Positions 1 to 9,363 of a stretch of DNA of 64,000 nt are shown here, one piece after another (position 1 is the stretch's first letter; each line of letters opens with the position of its first letter). The notes beneath the pieces were generated by a model, which saw only the letters and a program-made list of their open reading frames with translations, did not search any database and was not told the DNA's origin. The position numbers and the translations under genes are program-made. Origin of the DNA: Tolypothrix campylonemoides VB511288 (lineage in GTDB: Bacteria; Cyanobacteriota; Cyanobacteriia; Cyanobacteriales; Nostocaceae). The stretch spans positions 467,701 through 531,700 of the forward strand of contig JXCB02000027.1 of NCBI GenBank assembly GCA_000828075.3, read 5' to 3'.

Positions 1-1
1 C

Positions 2-484
2 AATCAACTGACGACGCTGCCAGCAGAGATTGGTCAACTCACCAACCTCAGCGGGCTTGACCTGAGCTACAATCAACTGACGACGCTGCCAGCAGTGATT
101 GGTCAACTCACCAACCTCAGCAGGCTTTACCTGAGGGGCAATCAGCTGACGACGCTGCCAGCAGAGATTGGTCAACTCACCAACCTCAGTAAGCTTTCCC
201 TCGACTCCAATCAACTGACGACGCTGCCAGCAGAGATTGGTCAACTCACCAACCTCAGCGAGCTTTCCCTCGACTCCAATCAACTGACGACGCTGCCAGC
301 AGAGATTGGTCCACTCATCAACCTCAGCGGGCTTTACCTGAGCGAGAATCAACTGACGACGCTGCCAGCAGTGATTGGTCAACTCACCAACCTCAGCGGG
401 CTTTACCTGAGATCCAATCAACTGACGACGCTGCCAGCAGTGATTGGTCAACTCACCAACTTGAAAATTTTTAATCTCGAAAAT
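2..484 (+). repeat. 69-bp coding tandem repeat (LRR array)
   Basis: Seven units of 69 bp (starting near 2, 71, 140, 209, 278, 347 and 416) encode near-identical 23-residue leucine-rich repeats. Most differences fall at the 3-4 codons after the NLS motif, the solvent-exposed LRR positions. The array continues off the left edge. DNA-level identity this high suggests recent unit expansion or gene conversion. Confidence 0.9.
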
Positions 485-2704
485 AATCAACTGGTGAATC
501 TACCACAGGAAATTCAGCGACTAACCAGTCTCGAAAAGCTAGATTTGCGTGGTAATTCATTGCAAATTCCTCCGGAAATTTTAGGTGATCCATGGGAAAA
601 TTTGGGTGCTCCGTCCAATATTCTCAGCTACTATTTCTCTCTGCAAGTCGAGCAGAAAAAGCCCCTCAACGAAGCTAAGGTACTCGTGGTAGGACAAGGC
701 AGTGTCGGCAAAACTTCTCTTGTCAAACGGCTGATTGAAAACAGCTACGACCCCCACGAACGCAAGACGGAAGGCATCAACATCCAGAACTGGCAGATGA
801 CTGTCAACAATCAGTCGATCCGGCTCAACGTGTGGGACTTTGGTGGACAGGAAATTATGCACGCAACCCATCAATTCTTTCTCACCAAACGCAGCCTTTA
901 CCTGCTGGTGCTGGATGCCCGTGTGGATGAGCGGCAAAATGAACTGGAATACTGGCTGAAAATCATCCAAAGTTTTGGCGGCGATTCTGGGATTATTCTT
1001 GTTGGCAACAAAATCGATCAGCATCCTCTCGACATCGACCAGAACGGGCTGCGCCAGAAATACTCCACTATTAAAGATATCGTACCTGTCTCCTGTGAAA
1101 CTGGGCAAGGGCTGGAGCAGTTGCAGTTAACTATCACTCGTGAACTTGCTGGTTTGGATCATATCCACGATCTGCTGCCCCAAAGCTGGTTTCAAGTCAA
1201 AACTCGTCTGGAACAGATGAAGCAAGACTACATTCCCTACAGGGAGTACGAATGCCTGTGCCAAAACGAGCAAGTCACCGATACCCGAAACCAGTCAATC
1301 TTGATTGAACTGCTGCATCAGCTTGGCATTGTCCTCAACTTTCGCGACGATCCCCGCTTAGAAGATACCCATGTCCTCAACCCAGAATGGGTAACGAACG
1401 GTGTGTACAAAATTCTTAATGACAATCGGCTCATGACCGAATTCCGGGGTATTCTCGAGCGTGAACAACTCAACCGAATTCTAGACTGTCCACAATATCC
1501 CCGCAGTAAGCAACAGTTCATTGTCGAAATGATGCGCAAGTTTGAACTGTGCTTTCCACTGGAGGATGGCACAGGCGATCGCTTTCTCATCCCGGATCTG
1601 CTCCCTAAAGAAGAACCCTTCACGGGAGAGTGGGATCATGTTCTGGCATTTGAGTATCACTACAACGTTTTGCCTAGCAGCATCATCTCCCGCTTTATCG
1701 TGCGGATGCATCACTATGGCGATCGCAAAACTTGGTGGCGCAGTGGCATTGTCCTGAAACACCGCAGCAACCGCGCACTCGTTAAGAGCGATCGCGAAGA
1801 CGGCAAAATCTTCATCAGCATCAGCGGTTCTCACTCCACCCGACGGGAACTACTAGCAACGATCCGTTCCCAGTTCGATGCTATCCACCAGACTATCAAA
1901 GGGTTGGTAGCGCAAGAGAAAGTACCAATTCCAGGACACCCTAATATTGTTGTAGACTACCAAAACCTGCTTATTTATGAACAGAAGGGCTTACCCATCA
2001 TTCCCGAAGGTTTGACAGAAACGTTCGATGCTCGACAACTACTTAATGGCATAGAACCAGAAGAACAACGGCGAGAACGACAGCGCGATCGCGAGGACAA
2101 ATTCATGGGTGCATCCAAAAGCACTCGTTCATCTAAGCCAGAATTGGATAAGGAAATATTTATCTCCTACACGTGGCGGGATGAGCACAGCAAGCCGTAT
2201 GTCGAACAACTAGAGCAGACATTTCAGGCAAAAGGCATCAAAATTATTCGCGATACAAATGCAGTTGGTTACAAAGCAAGATTTCAAGAATTCATGCAGC
2301 GGATTGCTCGGGGGAAATGGGTCATTGCTGTTATTAGTGAGCAGTATTTCAAGTCTGAAAATTGTATGTTTGAGTTAGTTGAAGTTGCAAACAATGGAGA
2401 TTTTTATAAGCGGATTTTTCCCATTATTCTATTAGATGCTAATATTTATGACGACCTTCAAATTATCGAATACATCAAGTATTGGGAAGATAAGAAGAAA
2501 AAGCTAAACGAAGCAATAAAAGAAGTTGGTTCAGAGTTTTTAGAAGGAATTCGAGAAAAGATTGACCTATATAGCAAAATCCGCAATACAATCGCCAAAC
2601 TCATCAAAATTTTAGGAGACATGAATACTCTCACTCCAGAAATTCACAGCCAGTCAGAATTTGAGGAGTTGCTCAAAGCGATTGAAGAACGTTTAGATGA
2701 GTAA
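2..2704 (+). CDS. LRR-Roc-COR-TIR (Roco-family) protein, 5' truncated by window edge
   Basis: The reading frame is open from base 2, so the true start lies upstream. Domains in order: at least eight 23-residue leucine-rich repeats (NQLTTLPAEIGQLTNL type); a Roc GTPase with P-loop GQGSVGKT (about 694-717), G3 WDFGGQE (about 835-855) and G4 NKID; a COR region; and a C-terminal TIR domain starting at EIFISYTWRD (about 2152). The TIR keeps a glutamate in ENCMFELVEV, the region of the NADase catalytic Glu in this family. The family is known for GTPase-regulated dimerisation, and bacterial TIR domains often degrade NAD in immunity or cell death. An immune or signalling role here is inference. The stop lies 4 bp from the convergent end of the next gene. 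Confidence 0.93.
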   Translation, partial: NQLTTLPAEIGQLTNLSGLDLSYNQLTTLPAVIGQLTNLSRLYLRGNQLTTLPAEIGQLTNLSKLSLDSNQLTTLPAEIGQLTNLSELSLDSNQLTTLPAEIGPLINLSGLYLSENQLTTLPAVIGQLTNLSGLYLRSNQLTTLPAVIGQLTNLKIFNLENNQLVNLPQEIQRLTSLEKLDLRGNSLQIPPEILGDPWENLGAPSNILSYYFSLQVEQKKPLNEAKVLVVGQGSVGKTSLVKRLIENSYDPHERKTEGINIQNWQMTVNNQSIRLNVWDFGGQEIMHATHQFFLTKRSLYLLVLDARVDERQNELEYWLKIIQSFGGDSGIILVGNKIDQHPLDIDQNGLRQKYSTIKDIVPVSCETGQGLEQLQLTITRELAGLDHIHDLLPQSWFQVKTRLEQMKQDYIPYREYECLCQNEQVTDTRNQSILIELLHQLGIVLNFRDDPRLEDTHVLNPEWVTNGVYKILNDNRLMTEFRGILEREQLNRILDCPQYPRSKQQFIVEMMRKFELCFPLEDGTGDRFLIPDLLPKEEPFTGEWDHVLAFEYHYNVLPSSIISRFIVRMHHYGDRKTWWRSGIVLKHRSNRALVKSDREDGKIFISISGSHSTRRELLATIRSQFDAIHQTIKGLVAQEKVPIPGHPNIVVDYQNLLIYEQKGLPIIPEGLTETFDARQLLNGIEPEEQRRERQRDREDKFMGASKSTRSSKPELDKEIFISYTWRDEHSKPYVEQLEQTFQAKGIKIIRDTNAVGYKARFQEFMQRIARGKWVIAVISEQYFKSENCMFELVEVANNGDFYKRIFPIILLDANIYDDLQIIEYIKYWEDKKKKLNEAIKEVGSEFLEGIREKIDLYSKIRNTIAKLIKILGDMNTLTPEIHSQSEFEELLKAIEERLDE

Positions 2705-2708
2705 GCTC

Positions 2709-2942
2709 CTATAGTTGAGACACGGATAAAGTATTTCCCGTCATGACATCATACCAACCCTGACGAAAACTTTCGATGGCAGATTCAGAGATTTCCTCGT
2801 CCTCTTGGTTGTTTTCTTTCTCAACTTCTTCGGGCAGCAGTACAATGACTCTAACGCGAGTATGCTTATCCACGCTCAACGGTACATCCAGGGAAAGTTG
2901 CCCCTCCTCATCCACAGTTCCCATCGCTTCAATCGCTTTCAT
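2709..2942 (-). CDS. RelN-like antitoxin, orphan
   Basis: A short acidic protein beginning MKAIEAMGTVDEEGQLSLD, with a SFRQGW...GNTLSVSQL tail. This layout matches the cyanobacterial RelN/antitoxin-like small proteins that partner RelE-type toxins. The ATG at 2942 is chosen over an upstream in-frame start because GGAGG sits 5 nt before it. No toxin gene lies downstream: the next thing is the end of the convergent LRR-Roco gene. It is therefore an orphan, and the family usually continues a few residues past SQL. Antitoxin identity rests on sequence resemblance only. Confidence 0.6.
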   Translation of the reverse strand: MKAIEAMGTVDEEGQLSLDVPLSVDKHTRVRVIVLLPEEVEKENNQEDEEISESAIESFRQGWYDVMTGNTLSVSQL

Positions 2943-3132
2943 TATTCCTCCAGTGGGATTTACCTTCACTAGTTTAAGTACCAAGTCATCAGAAGTGAGA
3001 GAAATCTAATTTGAATTATGGCAGACTTGAGGAGGAACAAGTGCAATGACGCACAAGATGCCTTTGTGGCGATTATGCGTTCTTTGTAGCGTGTCCGGAA
3101 GCGGACTCAGCCCACTGTAGTCTGCGCGATCG

Positions 3133-3735
3133 CTACTTCCGTTTTGCCTTTACTGCCCTAGACTCCACTGTGAATGCTGGAATGTCTTGTAGTTCTGTTT
3201 CACTGAGGCTGTATTGTTCACAAACCAAGCTTAGACGAGTACCGGCGGTTTTAACCGCATTCACGGAATGCATCAAATCGCCCTGAAAATACACTAGCGT
3301 GTTAACTTGTGGCTTAATCTGCCCGACTTGCTGTTTTTGACGGCGCAACACCAGTTCTCCGCCTTGCAAGTTTGGCGGTACTTGCACATAAAGAACACTA
3401 ACCACCACGGGAGGCTCAACCGTTTTACAGTAAGATCGCAGCGAGCGATCAATATGTGGATCGACGTGGGAGCCTTCTTTCAGCAGCAGCGGGTTAAGAT
3501 AGAAAGCGTTGCAGGTGGGCTGTAGCGCCTGGTCGAGATAGGGCTTGAAAAAAGGAAACTGCCGTTCCACTTGGGCAAGTTCGGAACGTTGGAATACCAC
3601 AGAAAACCCTTTTGTGTCAACAAAGTCGCGGTTAAGGTTGTTGATTCCAAGATAAGGGCACGCTAGAATTTCTCCTCGCAAATCGTTGAGGTAAGTGATT
3701 GGGAAGGCGTCTTGGTGTTGAGAATAGTACTTCAA
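3133..3735 (-). CDS. 2OG-Fe(II) oxygenase family protein
   Basis: 200 residues with the double-stranded beta-helix signatures of 2-oxoglutarate/Fe(II) dioxygenases. The HxD pair is in HVDPHIDRS, the distal His in GDLMHSVNAV, and the 2OG-binding Arg follows in GTRLSLVCEQY. The substrate cannot be told from sequence. The N-terminus MKYYSQHQDAF starts from TTG at 3735, and no good Shine-Dalgarno is visible, so the start is tentative. The gene stands alone between the orphan antitoxin and a low-complexity stretch. Confidence 0.8.
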   Translation of the reverse strand: MKYYSQHQDAFPITYLNDLRGEILACPYLGINNLNRDFVDTKGFSVVFQRSELAQVERQFPFFKPYLDQALQPTCNAFYLNPLLLKEGSHVDPHIDRSLRSYCKTVEPPVVVSVLYVQVPPNLQGGELVLRRQKQQVGQIKPQVNTLVYFQGDLMHSVNAVKTAGTRLSLVCEQYSLSETELQDIPAFTVESRAVKAKRK

Positions 3736-3967
3736 GTGTTCAAGGAGTTCAAGAGTTTCAAGGTGAGCAGAGATTCAGATTGGTAATCCGGCGAATGCCT
3801 TTGGGACGCGATGAAGAACGCCAGCCTAAATAAAGAAAGCGATCGCTCAATTATCTTCTGTCAAACGCTTCCTGATCAAATTTTAACTAGTGTGGGGTCT
3901 GGGAAGCAGTAAGTGCCCCGCCATAATCTTTAGACTTCTTGCATTCATTCGAAAACAAAGAATAATT

Positions 3968-4000
3968 AACCACAGATGGACACAGATGGACACAGATGGA
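3968..4000 (+). repeat. CACAGATGGA tandem repeat, interspersed family
   Basis: Three tandem copies of a 10-mer preceded by ACCACAGATGG. Related copies occur at 12832-12865, 30739-30775 and, as an inverted pair, at 50665-50752. All are intergenic. Confidence 0.8.
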
Positions 4001-4151
4001 ACTCACATTCCGCAACAGACTCCATGAGCTGCGGTCACAAGGAACAATGAAAATGATGCTGGAACGATTTTGCGTGATTTCGGTCTCTATTTTCATAGGA
4101 GCAGCCCACGGGCGGCGCGCTACCCGTTATGAATGGAAGAAACACTTTCCT

Positions 4152-4250
4152 CTCTCACTCCCTCACTCCCTCCCTCACTCCCTCCCTCACTCCCTCCCTC
4201 ACTCCCTCCCTCACTCCCTCCCTCACTCCCTCCCTCCCTCTCTCCTTCCC
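4152..4250 (+). repeat. CTCACTCCCTCC microsatellite
   Basis: About 100 bp of tandem TCCCTCAC/TCCCTCCC units with a 12-bp period (CTCACTCCCTCC). It is strongly strand-asymmetric: pyrimidines with occasional A on the plus strand. A related purine-strand version (GAGGGAGT) lies at about 39945-40015. Confidence 0.9.
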
Positions 4251-4282
4251 TCAAGAGGTCTTTTGATTGGTGCGGGAGAATG

Positions 4283-5140
4283 TTACGGATTTGCTACCGC
4301 AAAAGTATTACATTGTGCAGGATTACCCGTCTGAATGCCCCGCTGGAACCAGCGAACTCGCTGAGCTGAACTACCGTGGGTAAAAGACTCTGGGGTAACA
4401 TACCCTCTTGCCTGACGTTGCAAACGATCATCGCCAATACTGCTGGCAGCATTCAGCGCCTCTTCAATGTCGCCTTGTTCAAGGATTTGGCGCGAGCGAT
4501 TGGCATGATGCGCCCAAATTCCAGCAAAACAGTCTGCCTGTAACTCTTGGCGGACGGAAAGTTGATTCGCCTCTACTTGATTAACTTGACGCTGCATTGC
4601 ATGAACTTTACCGGAAATACCCATGAGATTCTGGACATGGTGTCCAACCTCGTGAGCAATCACATACGCTTGGGCAAAGTCTCCTGGTGCCTGGTATCGA
4701 TTCTTCAGATCCTGATAAAAGCTTAAGTCAATGTAGAGCTTTTGATCAGCGGGGCAATAAAACGGACCAACCACTGATCGCGTATAGCCACAGGCAGACT
4801 GCACCGCACCAGAATAGAGAACTAACTTAGGCTCTACGTAAGTCTGTCCCCTTTGCCGAAACAAACTCTGCCACGTATCTTCGGTATCCGCTAGGACAAC
4901 TGAAACAAAATCAGCCATACGGTCATCTGCCGTAGAACGTTGTGTTTGAGGAGACTCCGGGTAAGGGCGATCGCTCGGCGCTTGTTGTTGCTCCCACAGG
5001 ACACTCGGATCGCCGCCCAACAGGGCAACAATCACTGACAGAACGATTGCCCCAATGCCACCCCCCACCACAGGAGCCGAAATCCGACTTCCGCGCCTGT
5101 CCTCAACATTGGTGCTTCTACGACCGAATTCCCAGCGCAT
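4283..5140 (-). CDS. YpfJ-family neutral zinc metallopeptidase
   Basis: About 285 residues beginning MRWEFGRRSTNVEDRRG, the conserved N-terminus of the YpfJ/KPN_02809 zinc metallopeptidase family. A single membrane-spanning helix follows (GGGIGAIVLSVIVALLG). The catalytic zinc motif HEVGHHV lies near residue 163, with downstream ELQADCFAGIWAHH and C-terminal FTHGSSAQRVRWFQRG, both family hallmarks. The ATG at 5140 is preferred over an in-frame TTG two codons upstream because it gives the family N-terminus and has GGAG upstream. It is likely membrane-anchored with the peptidase domain outside the cytoplasm. The physiological substrate is unknown. Confidence 0.92.
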   Translation of the reverse strand: MRWEFGRRSTNVEDRRGSRISAPVVGGGIGAIVLSVIVALLGGDPSVLWEQQQAPSDRPYPESPQTQRSTADDRMADFVSVVLADTEDTWQSLFRQRGQTYVEPKLVLYSGAVQSACGYTRSVVGPFYCPADQKLYIDLSFYQDLKNRYQAPGDFAQAYVIAHEVGHHVQNLMGISGKVHAMQRQVNQVEANQLSVRQELQADCFAGIWAHHANRSRQILEQGDIEEALNAASSIGDDRLQRQARGYVTPESFTHGSSAQRVRWFQRGIQTGNPAQCNTFAVANP

Positions 5141-5405
5141 AACCAACAGTCTCCAAACTACTCAACCTAGCACAAGTAAACAAAGTGCAATTGCCTTCTT
5201 AGTAGCCCAGACGCACTCGCGTTGGGCAGATCCAAAGGGCGATTGCACTTAAGCTAAACTTTCCATAATTCACCAAAAATATTAACGATTTCATTCATCA
5301 AAATCCTCTGCCACAGGGACAGCACTGATTTGATAAGCACTCCTACTTAAGAAAGGCTATGTCATAGCGACGGTGATACGATCAAGGTAATCGCCTTCTA
5401 CTGAT

Positions 5406-6218
5406 ATGTATCGAACCTTTATCCCTGGCATTGCTCCACTCACAGTCCAGCCTGAACCCTCCTGGTGGTTTGCGTTTGTTGGCAATAAATTGCTGGTTCG
5501 CGCCGAAGGAAAGGTCAGCCAAATTCCCAAGCTCATCACTCTGGTAGAAATTGGCTTAGAGCCAGTGCGAACCCAATTCCTAGGCACCCTGGATGGTCAC
5601 CCGTGTTATTCAGCAGAACTGCCCAAGGATGCGTTAGCCCCCGATGGCTTCACCTTGCAGGGATTACGCGAATTGTACGGAACGTTGGATGAAGACTTGT
5701 ATGCGCTCAGCGGTCGCGCCATCCAGATTGTAGAATGGGACCGCACTCACCAGTACTGCGGACACTGTGCAACTCCAACAACCCAATTATCCCATGAGCG
5801 CGCCAAACGTTGCCCCAACTGTGGACTGGTGAATTATCCTCGCCTCTCGCCTGCGATTATTGTTCTCGTTTCTCGGGGTGAAGAAATATTGTTAGCTCGC
5901 GCCCCTCGGTTTCCACCGGGAATGTACAGCGTGCTAGCTGGCTTCGTGGAACCGGGAGAATCGTTGGAAGAAACGGTGGTGCGCGAAGTCCGCGAGGAAG
6001 TAGGAATTGAGGTCAAAGATATTCGCTATTTTGGTTCGCAACCCTGGCCGTTTCCCAACTCACTGATGATTGGATTCACAGCCACTTATGCAAGTGGTGA
6101 CATCGTTATTGAACCGCAAGAATTGGTAGAGGCAGGTTGGTTTAGTAAGCACAACTTACCGCAAATTCCTCCTAAGCTGAGTATTGCCCGCAAGCTCATC
6201 GATTCGTTTGTGCTTTGA
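5406..6218 (+). CDS. nudC: NAD(+) diphosphatase (NudC-type Nudix hydrolase)
   Basis: 270 residues. An N-terminal NudC domain precedes a zinc ribbon with cysteines at about 118, 121, 136 and 139 (CGHC...CPNC). The Nudix box follows at about 179-201 (GFVEPGESLEE then REVREEVG), with the NudC-specific SQPWPFPNSLM motif downstream. NudC enzymes hydrolyse NAD(H) to NMN and AMP and can remove NAD caps from RNA. All family signature residues are present and the length is normal. It is followed 42 bp later by the MtfA-like gene on the same strand. Confidence 0.95.
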   Translation: MYRTFIPGIAPLTVQPEPSWWFAFVGNKLLVRAEGKVSQIPKLITLVEIGLEPVRTQFLGTLDGHPCYSAELPKDALAPDGFTLQGLRELYGTLDEDLYALSGRAIQIVEWDRTHQYCGHCATPTTQLSHERAKRCPNCGLVNYPRLSPAIIVLVSRGEEILLARAPRFPPGMYSVLAGFVEPGESLEETVVREVREEVGIEVKDIRYFGSQPWPFPNSLMIGFTATYASGDIVIEPQELVEAGWFSKHNLPQIPPKLSIARKLIDSFVL

Positions 6219-6260
6219 GTCCATCCACCTTAACCTGGGGTGTGGTGAAAAATTTAATTT

Positions 6261-7085
6261 ATGGTTGAAACAATTATTGTTTTTGTGATTATTGGGCTGA
6301 TTATCACTGGAATTTTAATCAGTCCCCTTTTAACTAAACAACGAAGAAACCGTCTTAAACATCGTCCTTTCCCCCCACTTTGGAATGCGATTATTGAGAA
6401 TAATCTTCCCGTTTATCTCCATCTTTCTCCTGCTGAACGCCGACGGCTTCAAGGACATATTCAAGTATTCTTAGCGGAAAAACAATTTATTGGCTGTGGA
6501 GGATTGCAGGTAACGGAAGAAATGAAATTGGCGATCGCTGCTGTCGCTTGTTTACTCCTACTTAATGAGCGAGGAGAATACTTCCCTAAACTTCGTTCAA
6601 TTCTGATTTATCCCAGTACTTATTTTGTTAATGAAACTGTTGCCACCGGGAATTATATTGTTGAGGAAAGGCGCGTGGCAAGACTGGGGGAATCATGGAC
6701 TCATGACCAACTGATATTGTCTTGGGAACAGGTACAACAAGACACTCATAACTGGAGGGATGGACATAACGTTGTGCTTCATGAATTTGCTCACCAGTTG
6801 GATCAAGAGGATGGCAAAGCTGAGGGTGTTCCTATTTTGCAACGAAAATCAGATTATCCTGTTTGGGCGCAGGTGATGGCACAAGAATATCAACAGCTGT
6901 GCAATCAGGTTCAACGAGGTGTAAAAACTGTAATAGATAGTTATGGCGCAACGAATCCCGCAGAATTTTTTGCCGTAGCAACTGAAACGTTCTTTGAAAA
7001 ACCGCAGCAATTGTTTAAGCAGCATCCGGCACTTTATCAGCTACTGCAACGCTACTATCAACTAGATCCTGTGCAATGGGTTTAA
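6261..7085 (+). CDS. MtfA-like zinc-dependent peptidase (M90 family)
   Basis: 274 residues with an N-terminal transmembrane helix (about 4-25), then a soluble domain of the MtfA/DgsA-anti-repressor family. The zinc motif HEFAHQLDQEDG has H174, E175 and H178, and the downstream NPAEFFAVATETFFE segment is characteristic and supplies the third ligand region. In enterobacteria MtfA binds the Mlc repressor. Cyanobacteria lack a clear Mlc circuit, so the target here is unknown. It may share a transcript with nudC. Confidence 0.88.
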   Translation: MVETIIVFVIIGLIITGILISPLLTKQRRNRLKHRPFPPLWNAIIENNLPVYLHLSPAERRRLQGHIQVFLAEKQFIGCGGLQVTEEMKLAIAAVACLLLLNERGEYFPKLRSILIYPSTYFVNETVATGNYIVEERRVARLGESWTHDQLILSWEQVQQDTHNWRDGHNVVLHEFAHQLDQEDGKAEGVPILQRKSDYPVWAQVMAQEYQQLCNQVQRGVKTVIDSYGATNPAEFFAVATETFFEKPQQLFKQHPALYQLLQRYYQLDPVQWV

Positions 7086-7379
7086 ACTTTAGCGTTCCAT
7101 CACTCTAAAATAACGTTTGTTTGTGAGCGATCGCCCAGAGTCTCCAATCTTGAATTGAATTTGACTGCTGAACAAAGTTTTAACAATAGTTAACAATAAC
7201 AGTGAAAGGTAAAGGGCTTCAGAGGTTTTCTATCGTACTCCCATAAATCAACAGCAACAGAGACAGCCAAATCATTTTGTAACATTGTCCTGATTGATGA
7301 GCAAGATTTTCTGGTCGATGAACCCATTTTTCTAGCGATACAGTACTATGTCTACTTCGATATGCTCTTGAATCAAGAA

Positions 7380-8420
7380 TTATCCTTGCTGAGATAAATC
7401 CATGAAATTTGCCAGCTTATAAACAATCCGCGCACCGACATTGCCATCCCATTCAGCATCACCAACTTCGCAGACATCAAAGCCAATAATTTTTCTACCA
7501 CTATTCACTAATTCACGGAACAGACAAAAAGCTTGCTCCAATTCCAGACCACCAGGAACAGGAGTCCCTGTACTTTGACAGAATTTTGGATCAAGACCAT
7601 CAACATCAAAGCTAATGTAAACATACTCAGGCAAATGAGCGATAATTTCTCGGCATAAATCAATCCAAGTTGTTCCTGAGTAAAGCTTTTGTTTAATTGC
7701 CGGATCGTAATAAGCAACAATTCGACCGTTTGATTGGTCAATCATTTGCACTTCATCATGAGAAATATCACGCAACGCTACCTGCACTAACTTAGAAATT
7801 TGCGGTAGCTTCATCGCATTAAACATAATGGACGCATGGGAAAACTCAAACCCCTCATAAGCATCGCGCAAATCTGCGTGTGCATCAATATGCAAAATGC
7901 CGTAGCTTGCGTATCTAGCTGCTAATGCTTGATAATAACCTAAAGGTGAACTGTGATCCCCACCAATAACTGCGACTCGCTTACCATTGTTAATTGCTTG
8001 CTGACACTGTTCAAACAGCCATTGATTCACCTGTTGACAAGCTTGATTAATTTCTGTTAGGACAGGTGTTAAATCCGGTGTTTCTGTGAGTGCTTTACCT
8101 TGTTCTAGTCGTTTGATAATTTTTGCCGCTAGAGCGCGATAGTATTTGTTTTTCTCTAAAATATCCTGAGGAATTTCCACCATGAAAATTCCCTGTTTCC
8201 ATCCATCAGGATGATCGAAATCGAACAAATCCAGTTGCGGCGAAGCATCCAAAACCCGCTGTGGTCCGTTGGCGGTTCCTGCGCCATAGGAAACGGTAAC
8301 TTCCCACGGTACACCAAAGACAATCAAGTTTGCAGACTCGTAATTGAAGGGCAAACCAAGAAGATTACCATTGATTTGTCCTACACCGCTGGGGTTATAG
8401 TCTTGGAGTTGGTTACTCAT
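7380..8420 (-). CDS. Ureohydrolase (agmatinase/arginase/guanidinase family)
   Basis: About 346 residues from ATG 8420 (MSNQLQDYNP). The binuclear-metal motifs are all present: GGDHSS, DAHADLRD and SFDVDGLDP. This family hydrolyses agmatine, arginine or, in some cyanobacteria, guanidine (nickel-dependent GdmH-like enzymes). The sequence alone does not decide the substrate. A longer frame to 8471 (basic MSTRRR extension) is unlikely to be used, although neither start has a strong Shine-Dalgarno. It converges with the MtfA-like gene across about 290 bp with no obvious terminator. Confidence 0.85.
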   Translation of the reverse strand: MSNQLQDYNPSGVGQINGNLLGLPFNYESANLIVFGVPWEVTVSYGAGTANGPQRVLDASPQLDLFDFDHPDGWKQGIFMVEIPQDILEKNKYYRALAAKIIKRLEQGKALTETPDLTPVLTEINQACQQVNQWLFEQCQQAINNGKRVAVIGGDHSSPLGYYQALAARYASYGILHIDAHADLRDAYEGFEFSHASIMFNAMKLPQISKLVQVALRDISHDEVQMIDQSNGRIVAYYDPAIKQKLYSGTTWIDLCREIIAHLPEYVYISFDVDGLDPKFCQSTGTPVPGGLELEQAFCLFRELVNSGRKIIGFDVCEVGDAEWDGNVGARIVYKLANFMDLSQQG

Positions 8421-8600
8421 GGATGATTTTCTGGATTTACGTGGGTAGACAGCACGCCGCCTGGTGGACACCTGTATTGTAGTAGCGCAGGTTATGCTAT
8501 GGCTGCAAATTGCGCTGTTTTATTGTAATCAAAATTTCTGATAGGCAGTAAGCTACTATCTCATCCCCAAATACAGAAACGAACATTCAACGTATGCAGT

Positions 8601-8870
8601 TCAATTTGAATAACTTGAAAATGGTTGACAGGGGGCGCATCCTGCTAGGACTCTAATACTACTTCCGGAAAAATGCTCTGTCAAATCAGAACCGCTAACA
8701 TCTTCCACATCTTGCAGTATAAATTTTGCTTTGTTGTTCTGTTCGTATGGAAATTTACACGCTGGCTCAATATCGTATCCAGCTTTGACTGGAAGACCTG
8801 CTTGCTCAAATCCATGAGTTAGTCCTCCAGCACCACAAAACAGATCTACTGTAGAGACGCTGCCAGCCAT
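8601..8870 (-). pseudogene. Truncated C5-cytosine DNA methyltransferase (N-terminal fragment)
   Basis: An 89-residue frame starts with motif I of C5-cytosine methyltransferases (VDLFCGAGGLTHGFEQAG). It continues through motifs II-III and stops immediately after the catalytic motif IV (GCAPCQPFSSYSN). The target-recognition domain and motifs VI-X are absent and no continuation is visible downstream. The active-site Cys remains, but the protein cannot be functional at this length. No restriction enzyme gene accompanies it. Confidence 0.85.
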
Positions 8871-9132
8871 TCACTTCCTCTTATTGACATATATAGCTTG
8901 AGAAGCTATAGTACCTTGTCTGCACAGTGACTACAAAATGGTAAATACTCTAAAGTAAGAGCCAGTGTGATCACAATCACTGTAGCTTAAGTGAAGCCAA
9001 TCATAACCATCTCGCGCATAGCTAAAGTTGAACAGATTACAATTGACGTGCAACAGACTCCCAGGTAAGAACATGACGATAGTCGCTATATTAAATCGTA
9101 GACATACCAGCCCTAGTTAAACGTGAAAGCTG

Positions 9133-9363
9133 ATGACACAGGCAATTCTTAACCAAATCCTAGATCAACTTGAAGCGCTTGAACCACAAGAATTACAGCA
9201 GCTTAACCAAATCATCCAGAAGCATCTTGCGGCTATTGAAGAAGCTGTTCAACGGACGACATTTCATCAAGCACTGTTAACATCTGGCTTAGTCAAACAA
9301 CTGAAGCAACCCTCTTACAATCGGCAAACTAAACGGCGTCTTATCGAGATTCAGGATAAGTAA
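9133..9363 (+). CDS. VapB-like antitoxin, 3' end cut by MITE insertion
   Basis: A 76-residue helical protein (MTQAILNQILDQLEALEPQ...). The frame ends at a TAA that belongs to an inserted 126-bp repeat (9361-9486). Removing that segment joins ...IEIQDK to PVSETIIEERR and a TAG that directly abuts the ATG of the PIN toxin, the usual arrangement for this cyanobacterial pair. The last 11 residues are therefore missing. This region often contacts the toxin in VapB proteins, so the neutralising function may be altered. No other identity can be assigned. Confidence 0.75.
   Translation: MTQAILNQILDQLEALEPQELQQLNQIIQKHLAAIEEAVQRTTFHQALLTSGLVKQLKQPSYNRQTKRRLIEIQDK

Larger units (their letters stand above)
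3736..4282. other. Gene-free stretch with short repeats
   Basis: No convincing gene. It holds a CACAGATGGA triple repeat (3968-4000), a C/T-rich microsatellite (4152-4250) and a HIP1 site. Open frames over the microsatellite translate only to Pro/Ser/Leu/His repeats and are rejected. Confidence 0.7.

Noticed and set aside
2-484. CRISPR-like regular repeats
   Set aside because: The 69-bp period is coding LRR sequence in one continuous frame, with no spacers or cas genes. The 9-mer and heptamer arrays elsewhere are also too short and spacerless.
3996-4369. Two open frames over the C/T-rich microsatellite
   Set aside because: They translate to Ser/Leu/Pro/His repeats in two frames at once and have no ribosome site or family resemblance.
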